The notes under the pieces are model-generated. The model saw only the letters and a program-made list of their open reading frames with translations. It was not told the DNA's origin and made no database searches. Of a DNA stretch of 64,000 nucleotides, positions 24,798-34,046 are shown piece by piece. The DNA lies in NCBI RefSeq assembly GCF_028657905.1, contig NZ_CP117782.1, forward strand, positions 2,418,001-2,482,000. Reading direction: 5' to 3'. Positions within the stretch are counted from its first letter, which is position 1. Each line of letters starts with the position of its first letter. Source of the stretch: Burkholderia sp. FERM BP-3421 (GTDB lineage Bacteria; Pseudomonadota; Gammaproteobacteria; Burkholderiales; Burkholderiaceae). A program made the translations under genes and the position numbers.

Positions 24798-25571
24798 ATG
24801 AAATCGTCACGCCAAGCTTCCCCCCGACGCGCGGCCGCCGCCGCCGACCTCCCCCGCCTGTCGCTGTTCGACGCGAAGGGCAAAGTCAAGACCGTCGCCG
24901 CGCAGGCGCTGCGCATCGACTTCGCCGACGGCCGCAGCCTGATGTTCGATCTGTCCGGCAGCTCCGGCGACGCCGCGGTCGCGATCGTCGCGCAGCATGC
25001 CGACCCGGCGCAGCGCGCCACGCTCGGGCTGCGTCCCGAGCACTACGACAGCGTGACCGTGCATGTCGGCGCGGAACCCGCGCCGGTGGCCGACGAGGAC
25101 TACGCGGGCGCGGCCGAGCCGGCGCTTGCGCTGTCGGTGCAGTACGGCGACGAGATCACGGCCGCCGTGCGCAAGACCCTGCCCAAGCGCAAGCTGATCG
25201 CCGAATGGCTCGCCCCGGCGATCCTCGACGCGGCCGAGCTGACGGTGCGTTTCGTCGGCACGAAGGAAGGCCGCTCGCTCAACGGCGAGTACCGGCACAA
25301 GGACTACGCGACCAACGTGCTGACCTTCGCCTACGGCGATTCGCCGACGGGCGCGGTGGTCGGCGACCTGGTGCTGTGCTGCCCGGTCGTCGAAAAGGAA
25401 GCCAAGGCGCAGGGCAAGCCGCTCGAGGCGCACTACGCGCACCTGCTCGTGCACGGCGCGCTGCACGCGCAGGGCTATGACCACGAGACGGGCGAGGCGG
25501 ATGCCGCCGAGATGGAAGCGCTCGAAATCGACATCCTCGCGAAGCTCGGCTTTCCGAATCCTTACCAGTAA
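24798..25571 (+). CDS. ybeY: Endoribonuclease YbeY with a long N-terminal extension
   Basis: A 257-aa protein. The YbeY core begins near residue 110 (LALSVQYGDEI) and holds the zinc motif H219-GAL-H223-AQGYD-H229 plus NVLTFAYGD. YbeY matures the 3' end of 16S rRNA and degrades defective ribosomes. The family is usually 150-185 residues; here about 108 residues precede the core, with a strand-rich part (AQALRIDFADGRSLMFDLSG, then YDSVTVHVGAEP) that looks like a small folded domain. The domain is not one I can name. A later start inside the frame is possible, but no better ribosome site is seen. Confidence 0.92.
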   Translation: MKSSRQASPRRAAAAADLPRLSLFDAKGKVKTVAAQALRIDFADGRSLMFDLSGSSGDAAVAIVAQHADPAQRATLGLRPEHYDSVTVHVGAEPAPVADEDYAGAAEPALALSVQYGDEITAAVRKTLPKRKLIAEWLAPAILDAAELTVRFVGTKEGRSLNGEYRHKDYATNVLTFAYGDSPTGAVVGDLVLCCPVVEKEAKAQGKPLEAHYAHLLVHGALHAQGYDHETGEADAAEMEALEIDILAKLGFPNPYQ

Positions 25572-25583
25572 GCCCGCGCCGCC

Positions 25584-26213
25584 GTGAACGCGCCCGCTGC
25601 TTCAGCGTACCCGCCCGCCGCGCTCGGCGAAGGCCGGCTCCTGTCGGAGGCCGAGCTGAGCGCATCGCTCGCCGCGACGCTCGGCGGCTGGGACGGCCAG
25701 CGCGACCTGTGGCTGTTCGGCTATGGCTCGCTGATCTGGAACCCGGGGCTGCCGGTGGCCGAGGCGCTGCGCGCGCGCGTGCACGGCTACCACCGCGGCC
25801 TGTACCTGTGGTCGCGCGTGAACCGCGGCACGCCCGCACAGCCGGGCCTCGTGCTCGCGCTGGACCGCGGCGGCTCGTGCAGCGGCATCGCGTTCCGGCT
25901 CGCCGGACCGACCGCGCTGCCGCACCTCGAAGCGCTGTGGAAACGCGAGATGCCGATGGGCTCGTACCGCCCGGCCTGGCTGCCCTGCCAGCTCGCGAAC
26001 GGCGCGCGCGTGCCCGCGCTCGCGTTCGTGATGCGCCGCGAAGCGCCGACCTACACCGGCAAGCTCGACGACGCGATCGTCAAGGCGGTGTTCGACTGCG
26101 CGCAGGGCCGCTACGGTACGACCCTCGACTACGTGAGCCGCACCGTCGCCGCGCTGCGCGACAGCGGCATCCCCGACCGCGCGCTCGAGGCGCTGCTCGC
26201 GCGCTGCCGCTGA
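25584..26213 (+). CDS. chaC: ChaC-like gamma-glutamylcyclotransferase
   Basis: A 209-aa protein starting at GTG 25584, 12 bp after ybeY. The N-terminal loop FGYGSLIWNPG binds the gamma-glutamyl group and E in LWKREM is at the catalytic position of ChaC proteins, which split glutathione into 5-oxoproline and Cys-Gly. The tail YTGKLDDAIVKAVFDCAQGRYGTTLDYV is also diagnostic. It sits inside the otherwise standard ybeZ-ybeY-corC-lnt block, so glutathione turnover may share control with ribosome and envelope maintenance. Confidence 0.9.
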   Translation: MNAPAASAYPPAALGEGRLLSEAELSASLAATLGGWDGQRDLWLFGYGSLIWNPGLPVAEALRARVHGYHRGLYLWSRVNRGTPAQPGLVLALDRGGSCSGIAFRLAGPTALPHLEALWKREMPMGSYRPAWLPCQLANGARVPALAFVMRREAPTYTGKLDDAIVKAVFDCAQGRYGTTLDYVSRTVAALRDSGIPDRALEALLARCR

Positions 26214-26271
26214 GCGGCCCGGCCGTACCGCGAGGCCGTTACGGCGAGGCCGACACAGCGACGCCACGACC

Positions 26272-26283
26272 TTGGTGTATCCT
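26272..26283 (+). promoter_or_regulatory. Promoter-like box TTGGTGTATCCT before corC
   Basis: It matches the box before ybeY at 11 of 12 bases. TATCCT as a -10 would start transcription about 40 nt before corC. Confidence 0.4.
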
Positions 26284-26330
26284 TGATCATTCCGTGACAG
26301 CGCGCCCCAACCGAAACCAGGCGCACCACC

Positions 26331-27218
26331 ATGAACGATTCCTATCCCAGTCGAAAATTCACCGACAAACCGCATGAAAAGCGCTCGCTGCTCGAGCGCC
26401 TGACCGACTTCATCTCGCCCGAGCCCGACTCCCGGGCCGAGCTGCTCGAAATCCTGCAGGACGCGCACGAACGCAACCTGATCGACGCCGATTCGCTGTC
26501 GATGATCGAAGGCGTGTTCCAGGTCTCCGACCTGTGCGCGCGCGACATCATGGTGCCCCGCGCCCAGATGGACGCGCTCAACATCGCCGACAAGCCCGAG
26601 GATTTCATCCCCTTCGTGCTGGAAAAGGCCCATTCGCGCTACCCCGTCTACGAAGACAACCGCGACAACGTGATCGGCGTGCTGCTCGCGAAGGACCTGC
26701 TGCGCTTCTACGCCGAAGAAGAGTTCGATGTGCGCGGAATGCTGCGCCCGGCCGTGTTCATCCCGGAATCGAAGCGCCTGAACGTGCTGCTGCACGACTT
26801 CCGCGTGAACCGCAACCACCTCGCGATCGTCGTCGACGAGTACGGCGGCGTGGCGGGCCTCATCACGATCGAGGACGTGCTCGAACAGATCGTCGGCGAC
26901 ATCGAGGACGAATACGACTTCGACGAGGAAAGCGGCAACATCATCTCGGCGCCGGACGGCCGCTACCGCGTGCGCGCGCTGACCGAGATCGAGCAGTTCA
27001 ACGAGACGTTCGGCACCGATTTCCCCGACGACGAAGTCGACACGATCGGCGGCCTCATCACGCATCACTTCGGCCGCGTGCCGCATCGGGGCGAGAAGCT
27101 GCGCCTCGACAACCTGATCTTCGAAATCCAGCGCGGCGACGCGCGTCAGGTCCACGTGCTGCTGGTGCGCCGCGATCCGCTTGCCGGCCGCCGCAGCGCA
27201 TCCGCCGGCGACGACTGA
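26331..27218 (+). CDS. corC: CorC/YbeX-type CBS-domain protein
   Basis: A 295-aa cytosolic protein of the CorC/HlyC family. It has two CBS motifs (ARDIMVPRAQMDAL near 70-130 and FIPESKRLNVLLHDF to ITIEDVLEQIVGDI near 135-195) that usually bind adenylates, and a C-terminal transporter-associated domain (about 215-285; GRYRVRALTEIEQFNETFG). No membrane segments, unlike the integral HlyC/CNNM relatives. Linked to Mg2+/Co2+ efflux and, as YbeX, to ribosome metabolism. It stands between chaC and lnt, 44 bp before the latter. Confidence 0.92.
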   Translation: MNDSYPSRKFTDKPHEKRSLLERLTDFISPEPDSRAELLEILQDAHERNLIDADSLSMIEGVFQVSDLCARDIMVPRAQMDALNIADKPEDFIPFVLEKAHSRYPVYEDNRDNVIGVLLAKDLLRFYAEEEFDVRGMLRPAVFIPESKRLNVLLHDFRVNRNHLAIVVDEYGGVAGLITIEDVLEQIVGDIEDEYDFDEESGNIISAPDGRYRVRALTEIEQFNETFGTDFPDDEVDTIGGLITHHFGRVPHRGEKLRLDNLIFEIQRGDARQVHVLLVRRDPLAGRRSASAGDD

Positions 27219-27262
27219 ACGCCGGGCCGCTTCGTCCCCTCCCTCGCATCCGACGCTCTCGC

Positions 27263-28897
27263 ATGGCCGATCCGATCCCGTCCCGCCCGCGGCGCGGCGC
27301 CGCTTTTTCCGCATCCGGCCGTGCGCTGCCGGGCTGGCACTACCCGGCCGCACTGCTGGCGGGCGCGGCCAACACGCTGACCTTCGCGCCGACGCCGCAC
27401 GGGGGCTGGCTGCAACTGCTGGTGTTCGCGTGGTTCTACGCGCAGCTCGTGCGCACCACGAGCCGCGCGCGCGCCGCGCTCACGGGCGCCGCGTTCGGCT
27501 TCGGCAACTTCCTCAGCGGCATCTGGTGGCTGTACATCAGCATGCACGTGTACGGCGAGATGGCCGCGCCGCTGGCGGGCGGCGCGCTCGTGCTGTTCTG
27601 CCTGTACCTGTCGGCTTATCCGGCGCTCTCGGCGCTGCTGTGGTCATGGTGCGCGGGCCGTCCCGGCAACGGCCGCGCCGAGGCCCGGCCGTTCTCGCCG
27701 ACCTGGCACGGCGCGTTCGCCTTCGCGAGCGCCTGGGCGCTCGGCGAGTGGCTGCGCGGCACCCTGTTTACCGGCTTCCCGTGGCTCGCGAGCGGCTATC
27801 CGCAGGTCGACGGGCCGTTCGCCGGCTACGCGGCGCTGGTCGGGGTGTACGGCATCGGCTGGGTGCTCGCGCTGTTCGCGGCGCTCGTCGTGCAGGCCCT
27901 CGTGCGCTGGCGCACGCCCGGCCGCGCGTCGGCCGGCGCGGCCGCGCCGGCGGCGCTCGCGCTCGCGCTCGTCGCGGGCGGCCTCGCGCTCGCCCAAGTG
28001 CCGTGGACCGTGCCCGCGAACGCGCCGCTCAGCGTCCGGCTGCTGCAAGGCAACGTGAAGCAGGACGTCAAGTTCGAGGAAGCCGGCATCGTCGCCGCGA
28101 TCGCGATGTACCAGAAGATGATCACCGACAAGCCGGCCGACCTGATCGTCACGCCGGAGACCGCGATCGCCGTGCTGATCCAGGAGCTGCCCGAGCCGTT
28201 CGCGCGCGCGATACGCAAGTTCAGCGACACGACCGGCTCGGCGGTGCTGTTCGGCGCGGTGGGCGCAACGGTGACCGACGACGGCCGGATCATCGACTAC
28301 ACCAACAGCCTGTACGGCGTCACGCCGAACTCGAAGGACATCTACCACTACGACAAGCATCACCTGGTGCCGTTCGGCGAGTTCATCCCGTGGGGATTCC
28401 GCTGGTTCGTCGACCTGATGAAGATGCCGCTCGGCGACTTCGCGCGCGGCGCGCCGGTGCAGCGGCCGTTCCTCGTGCACAACCAGCCGGTGATGGCGGA
28501 CATCTGCTACGAGGACATCTTCGGCGAGGAAATCGCCGCGACGATCCGCGACAACCCGCAACCGCCGGGCGTGCTCGTCAACGTGACCAACCTCGCGTGG
28601 TTCGGCGACACCATCGCGCTCGACCAGCACCTGCAGATCGCGCGGATGCGCTCGCTCGAAACCGGCCGGCCCATGCTGCGCGCGACCAACACCGGCATGA
28701 CGGCCGCCATCGACGCGCGCGGCCGCGTGATCGGCAAGCTGCGCCCGTTCACGATCGGCGTGCTCGACGTGCGCGTCGAAGGCACGACGGGCAGCACGCC
28801 CTACGTGACGAGCGGCAATACCGCCGTGCTCGCGCTGTCGCTGGTGCTGCTCGCCTTCGGCTTCGCGTTCGGCCCGCGCCTGCGCCGCCGCGGCTGA
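27263..28897 (+). CDS. lnt: Apolipoprotein N-acyltransferase
   Basis: A 544-aa inner-membrane enzyme that adds the third acyl chain to lipoproteins. About seven hydrophobic helices fill residues 25-245, then a periplasmic nitrilase domain holds the catalytic triad E299 (VTPETAIAV), K365 (YDKHHLVPFGEF) and C415 (ADICYEDIFG), spaced as in E. coli Lnt (267, 335, 387). ATG 27263 puts the first membrane helix close to the N-terminus. It ends the miaB-to-lnt cluster and is 21 bp from the convergent TPR gene. Confidence 0.96.
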   Translation: MADPIPSRPRRGAAFSASGRALPGWHYPAALLAGAANTLTFAPTPHGGWLQLLVFAWFYAQLVRTTSRARAALTGAAFGFGNFLSGIWWLYISMHVYGEMAAPLAGGALVLFCLYLSAYPALSALLWSWCAGRPGNGRAEARPFSPTWHGAFAFASAWALGEWLRGTLFTGFPWLASGYPQVDGPFAGYAALVGVYGIGWVLALFAALVVQALVRWRTPGRASAGAAAPAALALALVAGGLALAQVPWTVPANAPLSVRLLQGNVKQDVKFEEAGIVAAIAMYQKMITDKPADLIVTPETAIAVLIQELPEPFARAIRKFSDTTGSAVLFGAVGATVTDDGRIIDYTNSLYGVTPNSKDIYHYDKHHLVPFGEFIPWGFRWFVDLMKMPLGDFARGAPVQRPFLVHNQPVMADICYEDIFGEEIAATIRDNPQPPGVLVNVTNLAWFGDTIALDQHLQIARMRSLETGRPMLRATNTGMTAAIDARGRVIGKLRPFTIGVLDVRVEGTTGSTPYVTSGNTAVLALSLVLLAFGFAFGPRLRRRG

Positions 28898-28918
28898 CGC
28901 GCAGGCGCGCCCGCGCCT

Positions 28919-30580
28919 TCAGGCGGCCCAGTCCGCGCCGGACACCAGCGCGCGCAGGTCGCGCGCGACCGCCTCGAGCACCGGCTCCCACTGCGTGAAG
29001 GCCGACTGCCGATACAGCGTCACGCTCGGATACGACGGGCTGTCGCGCCGCTCGAGCCGCCACGGCCAATGCGGATTCACGTCGAGCAGCACCCAGGTCG
29101 GCCGGCCGAGCGCGCCGGCCAGATGCGCGACCGAGGTGCAGACCGTCACGACCAGATCGAGCGACGCGATCAGCGCCGCCGTATCGTCGAAGCTGCGCAG
29201 CGCGTCGGTGTGATCGATCACGGGGAAGCCGGCCGCCCGCGCGGCCGCGACGTCCTGATCCGCGCCCGGCTGCAGCGAATGGAACGCCACGCCCTCCAGC
29301 CCGCCGAACGCGGCCGCGTAGCGCTCGAGCCCGACCCGCCGCAACGGATTGCGCTGATGGGTCAGGCTGCCCGTCCAGGCCAGACCGACCCGGAACCGCC
29401 GCACGCCCGGCGCGGCCGCCTCGTCGCCGGCGTCGAGCCGCGCGCGCCACGCGTCGCGCGCCTCCTGATCGGCGCGCAGGTACGGCACGGTCTCGCCGAG
29501 CGCCGCATCGCCGAGCCCGAGCAGCCAGGGCACGCTCATCAACGGCACTTCGTAGTCGCAGGCAGGCAGCGCCTTGACGCCGCCGCCCGCGCTGAATCCG
29601 TCGACGTGCTCGCCGAGCGTGCGCTCAAGCAGCGCGGCGAGCGGCGGGAAGGTGTTCCACAGCAGCCGGCCGCCCTCGCGATGCACACGCTCGGCCAACA
29701 CCGGCACGTAGCGACAGAACTGCAGCAGGTCGCCCATCCCCTGCTCGCCCCACAGCAGCAGCGTCTTGCCCGCCAGCGGCTCGCCGCGCCAGCGCGGCGC
29801 GGGCAACGTGGGCAGCTTGCCGCGCAGCTCGCCCGAGCCCGCCCAGCGCGCTTCGTGCTCCGCCCAGCCCGTCGCGTAATCGCCGCGCACCAGATGCAGG
29901 ATCGCCAGATTGAAGCGATAGGTCGGATCGTCGGGCGCGCGCTCGCACGCGAGGCGCGTGAAGCGCTCGGCATCGTCCCAGCGCTGCGCCTCCTTGCAGG
30001 CGCTCGCCGCGTTGTTCAGCGCGAGCGGATTGTCCGGCGCGAGCGCGAGGGCGGTGTCGGCCGCACTCAACGCGCCCTCGAGGTCGAAACGGGCGATCCG
30101 CACGGTGACCAGGTTGATCCACGCGTCGACGTCGCGCGGCTCGACCCGCACCGCCTCTTCCAGCAGCGCGTTCTCGTCGGCCGGGTCGCCGCCCGACAAG
30201 CGGATCGCGATCGCCAGGTTGTTGCGCAGCGACGGCCAGTCGGGCGTATGCGCGAGCACCGCCCGGTACGGCGCGACCGCATCGGCATGGCGCCCGGCGA
30301 GCTGCAGTGTGTAGCCGTAGTTGAAGCCGGCATCCGCCGAATCCGGATGCAGCCGCCATTGCAGCTCCGCGAGCGCGAGCGCGTCGGCGCCGTGGCCTTC
30401 GCGCAGCAGCACCCCGGTCAGCTGGCGGATCGCGGCGTCGTCGAGGCGGTGCAGGTGCGCGGCCGCATCGAGCCACAGCGCGCGCGTCCCGGCCCGGCCG
30501 GCGTTGCCCGCCTCGAGCGCGCGGCGCAGGAACGCGAGGAGGGGCGGCAGGAGCGGCAACTGCGGAACGGTGGAGGTCAT
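28919..30580 (-). CDS. TPR protein with C-terminal glycosyltransferase-like domain
   Basis: A 553-aa protein from ATG 30580. Residues about 20-265 are tetratricopeptide repeats (LHPDSADAGFNYGYTLQLAG, VEPRDVDAWINLVTVRIA, LAPDNPLALNNAASACKEA). Residues about 290-545 resemble the GT9 heptosyltransferase/OGT-type fold (LLLWGEQGMGDLLQF, VGLAWTGS, DLVVTVCTSVAHLAGALG). No membrane segment. Such TPR-glycosyltransferase proteins are common in betaproteobacteria. Targets are unknown, with proposals ranging from surface glycans to protein glycosylation. A single gene between convergent lnt and divergent glyQ. Confidence 0.82.
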   Translation of the reverse strand: MTSTVPQLPLLPPLLAFLRRALEAGNAGRAGTRALWLDAAAHLHRLDDAAIRQLTGVLLREGHGADALALAELQWRLHPDSADAGFNYGYTLQLAGRHADAVAPYRAVLAHTPDWPSLRNNLAIAIRLSGGDPADENALLEEAVRVEPRDVDAWINLVTVRIARFDLEGALSAADTALALAPDNPLALNNAASACKEAQRWDDAERFTRLACERAPDDPTYRFNLAILHLVRGDYATGWAEHEARWAGSGELRGKLPTLPAPRWRGEPLAGKTLLLWGEQGMGDLLQFCRYVPVLAERVHREGGRLLWNTFPPLAALLERTLGEHVDGFSAGGGVKALPACDYEVPLMSVPWLLGLGDAALGETVPYLRADQEARDAWRARLDAGDEAAAPGVRRFRVGLAWTGSLTHQRNPLRRVGLERYAAAFGGLEGVAFHSLQPGADQDVAAARAAGFPVIDHTDALRSFDDTAALIASLDLVVTVCTSVAHLAGALGRPTWVLLDVNPHWPWRLERRDSPSYPSVTLYRQSAFTQWEPVLEAVARDLRALVSGADWAA

Positions 30581-30891
30581 GGGATCGGGCGCGCGAATTC
30601 TGATCTGCACATCTTACCGGTTCCGTCGCGCGCGCAAGCGATTCCGTGCAGTCATGCCGACGTTGCCCCGCGTGCGCGAACGCCCGGACGCGCCGTTCCG
30701 GGCCCGCCTGCGCCCGCCCCGCGACGCGCCGCCGGCGGGCCCGCGAGCCCGCGCCGCGCGCCCGCGGCCGCAGCGGCGCGCCGATCCGGTAAAATTACGC
30801 GTTTCAGCACACCCAAGCCGCGCGCCGCGCGCGGCCGCGCGGGCCTCGCCCCGTCCGGCCGCACCGGAGCCCAGCGCCACGAAGGCCACTC

Positions 30892-31899
30892 ATGCTTACG
30901 TTTCAGCAAATCATCCTGACGCTCCAGTCCTACTGGGACAAGCAGGGTTGCGCCCTGCTCCAGCCGATCGACATGGAAGTCGGCGCGGGCACGTCGCACG
31001 TGCACACGTTCCTGCGCGCGATCGGCCCCGAGCCGTGGCGCGCCGCGTACGTCCAGCCCTCGCGCCGTCCGAAGGACGGCCGCTACGGCGAGAACCCGAA
31101 CCGCCTGCAGCACTACTACCAGTACCAGGTGGTGCTCAAGCCGGCCCCGGAAAACATCCTCGACCTGTACCTCGGCTCGCTCGAGGCGCTCGGCTTCGAC
31201 CTGAAGCAGAACGACGTGCGCTTCGTCGAGGACGACTGGGAGAACCCGACCCTCGGCGCCTGGGGCCTCGGCTGGGAAGTCTGGCTGAACGGCATGGAGG
31301 TCACGCAGTTCACCTACTTCCAGCAGGTCGGCGGCCTCGACTGCAAGCCCGTGCTCGGCGAGATCACCTACGGGCTCGAACGCCTCGCGATGTACCTGCA
31401 GAAGGTCGAGAACGTCTACGACCTGATCTGGACGGAATGGACGGAGCAGGGCCCGAACGGCCCCGAGCTGCGCCGCCTGACCTACGGCGACGTCTATCAC
31501 CAGAACGAGGTCGAGCAGTCGACCTACAACTTCGAGCACGCGAACGTCGACCTGCTGTTCACGTTCTTCAACAGCTACGAGGCCGAGGCGAAGCGCATGA
31601 TCGACGCGCAGCTCGCGCTGCCCGCGTACGAGCTGGTGCTGAAGGCCGGCCACACGTTCAACCTGCTCGACGCGCGCGGCGCGATCTCGGTGACCGAACG
31701 CGCCGCCTACATCGGCCGGATCCGCGCGCTGTCGCGCCTCGTCGCGCAGGCGTACTACGCCTCGCGCGAAAAGCTCGGCTTCCCGATGGTCGGCAATCCG
31801 GTGCCGGGCGTGCCGGGCCTCACCACCGACGCGCAGGACGCCGCGCAGCCCGCATGGGCGCCGCCCCTCAAGGCCGAACGCAAGATCGATCAGGACTGA
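30892..31899 (+). CDS. glyQ: Glycyl-tRNA synthetase alpha subunit
   Basis: A 335-aa catalytic subunit of the alpha2beta2 bacterial GlyRS. TFQQIILTLQSYWDKQGC at the N-terminus, GAGTSHVHTFLRAIGPE (class II motif 2 region) and GLERLAMYLQKVENVYDL (motif 3) are characteristic. It activates glycine and charges tRNA-Gly together with GlyS, 16 bp downstream. A -10-like TAAAAT at 30790-30795 may start the glyQ-glyS-gmhB-plsC-ygjP transcript. Slightly longer than the E. coli subunit (303 aa) because of an Ala/Pro-rich tail. Confidence 0.97.
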   Translation: MLTFQQIILTLQSYWDKQGCALLQPIDMEVGAGTSHVHTFLRAIGPEPWRAAYVQPSRRPKDGRYGENPNRLQHYYQYQVVLKPAPENILDLYLGSLEALGFDLKQNDVRFVEDDWENPTLGAWGLGWEVWLNGMEVTQFTYFQQVGGLDCKPVLGEITYGLERLAMYLQKVENVYDLIWTEWTEQGPNGPELRRLTYGDVYHQNEVEQSTYNFEHANVDLLFTFFNSYEAEAKRMIDAQLALPAYELVLKAGHTFNLLDARGAISVTERAAYIGRIRALSRLVAQAYYASREKLGFPMVGNPVPGVPGLTTDAQDAAQPAWAPPLKAERKIDQD

Positions 31900-31915
31900 C
31901 GAGATTTCCCCCACC

Positions 31916-34036
31916 ATGACGCAAAACCATCCCGCTCCGCTGCTCGTCGAGCTGCTGACTGAAGAACTGCCGCCGAAGGCGCTCGCCCGGCTCGGCGACG
32001 CCTTCGCCGAGGGCATCGCGCAACGCCTCGCCGCGCGCGACCTGATCGACGGCGAACTCGCGTTCGAACGCTACGCGACGCCGCGCCGCCTCGCCGTGGT
32101 CGTGCGCAACGTGCGCGCCGTCGCGCCCGAAAAACAGGTGCGCGAGAAAGTGCTGCCGGTGTCGGTCGCGCTCGACCCCGCCGGCAACCCCACCGCGCCG
32201 CTCGCGAAGAAGCTCGCGGCGCTCGGCTTCCCGAACCTGTCGATCGCCGATCTCGAACGCGCGCAGGACGGCAAGGCCGAGGCCTTCTTCGTCAACTACG
32301 CGGCGCCCGGCGCGACGCTCGCCGACGGCCTGCAGGCCGCGCTCGACGAGACGCTCGCCAAGCTGCCGATCCCGAAGGTCATGACCTACCAGCGCCCGGA
32401 CGGCACCGACGTGCAGTTCGTGCGCCCGGTGCATCGCCTGACCGTGCTGCACGACGCCCGCATCGTGCCCGTCAGCGCGTTCGGCATCGACGCCGGCGAC
32501 ACCACGCTCGGCCACCGCTTCCTGTCGGACGGCCTCGTCGCGATCCCGCACGCGGGCCAGTACGCGGACGTGCTGCGCGACAAGGGCCGCGTGATCGCGC
32601 ACTTCGCCGACCGCAAGGAAACGATCCGCACCCACCTGCACGCGCAGGCCGGCGGCGACGACGTGGTGATGCCCGATGCGCTGCTCGACGAGGTCACCGC
32701 GCTCGTCGAATGGCCGGTCGTCTATCCGTGCCGCTTCGAGGACGAATTCCTGCAGGTGCCGCAGGAATGCCTGATCCTCACCATGCAGACCAACCAGAAG
32801 TACTTCGCGCTCACCGATGCGTCGGGCAAGCTGCGCTCCCGCTTCCTGATCGTGTCGAACATCGACACGAAAACGCCGGACGAGATCGTCGAGGGCAACG
32901 AGCGCGTCGTGCGCCCGCGCCTCGCCGACGCGAAGTTCTTCTTCGAGCAGGACAAGAAGAAGCCGCTCGCGGCACGCGTGCCGCTGCTCGCGAACGTCGT
33001 CTATCACAACAAGCTCGGCTCGGCGCTCGCGCGCGTCGAGCGCCTCGAAGCGCTGGCGGGCGAGATCGCGCCCGCGATCGGCGCCGACGCCGGGCAGGCG
33101 AAGCGCGCCGCGCACCTCGCGAAGGCCGACCTGCTGACCGACATGGTCGGCGAGTTCCCCGAGCTGCAGGGCACGATGGGCACCTACTACGCGCGCCACG
33201 ACGGCGAAGCGGACGACGTCGCGCTCGCGTGCACCGAGCACTACCAGCCGCGCTTCTCCGGCGATGCGCTGCCGACCACGCCGGTGTCGACCGCCGTCGC
33301 GCTCGCCGACAAGCTCGAGACAATCGTCGGCATCTGGGGCATCGGCCTCGCGCCGACGGGCGAGAAGGATCCGTTCGCGCTGCGCCGCCATGCGCTCGGC
33401 GTGCTGCGCCTGCTGGTCGAGAAGCAGCTGCCGCTCGACCTGAAGCGGCTGCTGCGCGCGGCCCACGCGCGCTTCGCGGGCGTGGCCGGCGTCGCCGAAT
33501 CGACCGATGCGATCCACGCGTTCTTCATCGACCGCCTGCGCGGGCTGCTGCGCGAGCGCGGCTACACGGCGGCCGAGATCGACGCGGTGCTGAGCCTCGA
33601 ACCGAACCGCGTCGACGACCTCGTCGCGCGTCTCGACGCGGTGCGCGCGTTCGCGGGCCTCGCGGAGGCGGAAGCGCTCGCGGCCGCGAACAAGCGGATC
33701 TCGAACATCCTGAAGAAGTCGAAGAGCGACGGCGCACCGGGAGCCGGCGCACCGGCCGACGCGGTGCGCGCCGAACTGCTTGTCGAGGACGCCGAGAAGG
33801 AACTGAACCGCCAGCTCGACCAGGTCGCGCCGCGCGTGCAGGAACAGCTGGCCCGCGGCGAGTTCGCTGGCGCGCTGTCGGCGCTCGCGCAATTGCGCGA
33901 CGCGGTCGACACGTTCTTCAAGGACGTGATGGTGAACGTCGACGATCCCGCCGTGCGCGACAACCGCCTCGCCCTGCTCGGCGCGCTGCACGTGCAGATG
34001 AACAGCGTCGCCGACATCTCGAAGCTGGCCGCCTGA
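31916..34036 (+). CDS. glyS: Glycyl-tRNA synthetase beta subunit
   Basis: A 706-aa partner of GlyQ, needed for tRNA recognition. The N-terminus LLVELLTEELPPKALARLGDAF and the internal LPIPKVMTYQRPDGTDVQFVRP are standard, and a C-terminal anticodon-binding DALR-like region (about 600-695) ends in NRLALLGALHVQMNSVADISKL. Length close to E. coli GlyS (689 aa). An insert rich in Gly/Ala/Pro (about 605-620) explains most of the difference. Ten bases separate it from gmhB. Confidence 0.96.
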   Translation: MTQNHPAPLLVELLTEELPPKALARLGDAFAEGIAQRLAARDLIDGELAFERYATPRRLAVVVRNVRAVAPEKQVREKVLPVSVALDPAGNPTAPLAKKLAALGFPNLSIADLERAQDGKAEAFFVNYAAPGATLADGLQAALDETLAKLPIPKVMTYQRPDGTDVQFVRPVHRLTVLHDARIVPVSAFGIDAGDTTLGHRFLSDGLVAIPHAGQYADVLRDKGRVIAHFADRKETIRTHLHAQAGGDDVVMPDALLDEVTALVEWPVVYPCRFEDEFLQVPQECLILTMQTNQKYFALTDASGKLRSRFLIVSNIDTKTPDEIVEGNERVVRPRLADAKFFFEQDKKKPLAARVPLLANVVYHNKLGSALARVERLEALAGEIAPAIGADAGQAKRAAHLAKADLLTDMVGEFPELQGTMGTYYARHDGEADDVALACTEHYQPRFSGDALPTTPVSTAVALADKLETIVGIWGIGLAPTGEKDPFALRRHALGVLRLLVEKQLPLDLKRLLRAAHARFAGVAGVAESTDAIHAFFIDRLRGLLRERGYTAAEIDAVLSLEPNRVDDLVARLDAVRAFAGLAEAEALAAANKRISNILKKSKSDGAPGAGAPADAVRAELLVEDAEKELNRQLDQVAPRVQEQLARGEFAGALSALAQLRDAVDTFFKDVMVNVDDPAVRDNRLALLGALHVQMNSVADISKLAA

Positions 34037-34046
34037 GGAGCCGACG

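Noticed and set aside
22024..24810. A 928-codon open frame opposite miaB and ybeZ
   Set aside because: Antisense of two clear enzymes, with no recognisable domain or start signal.
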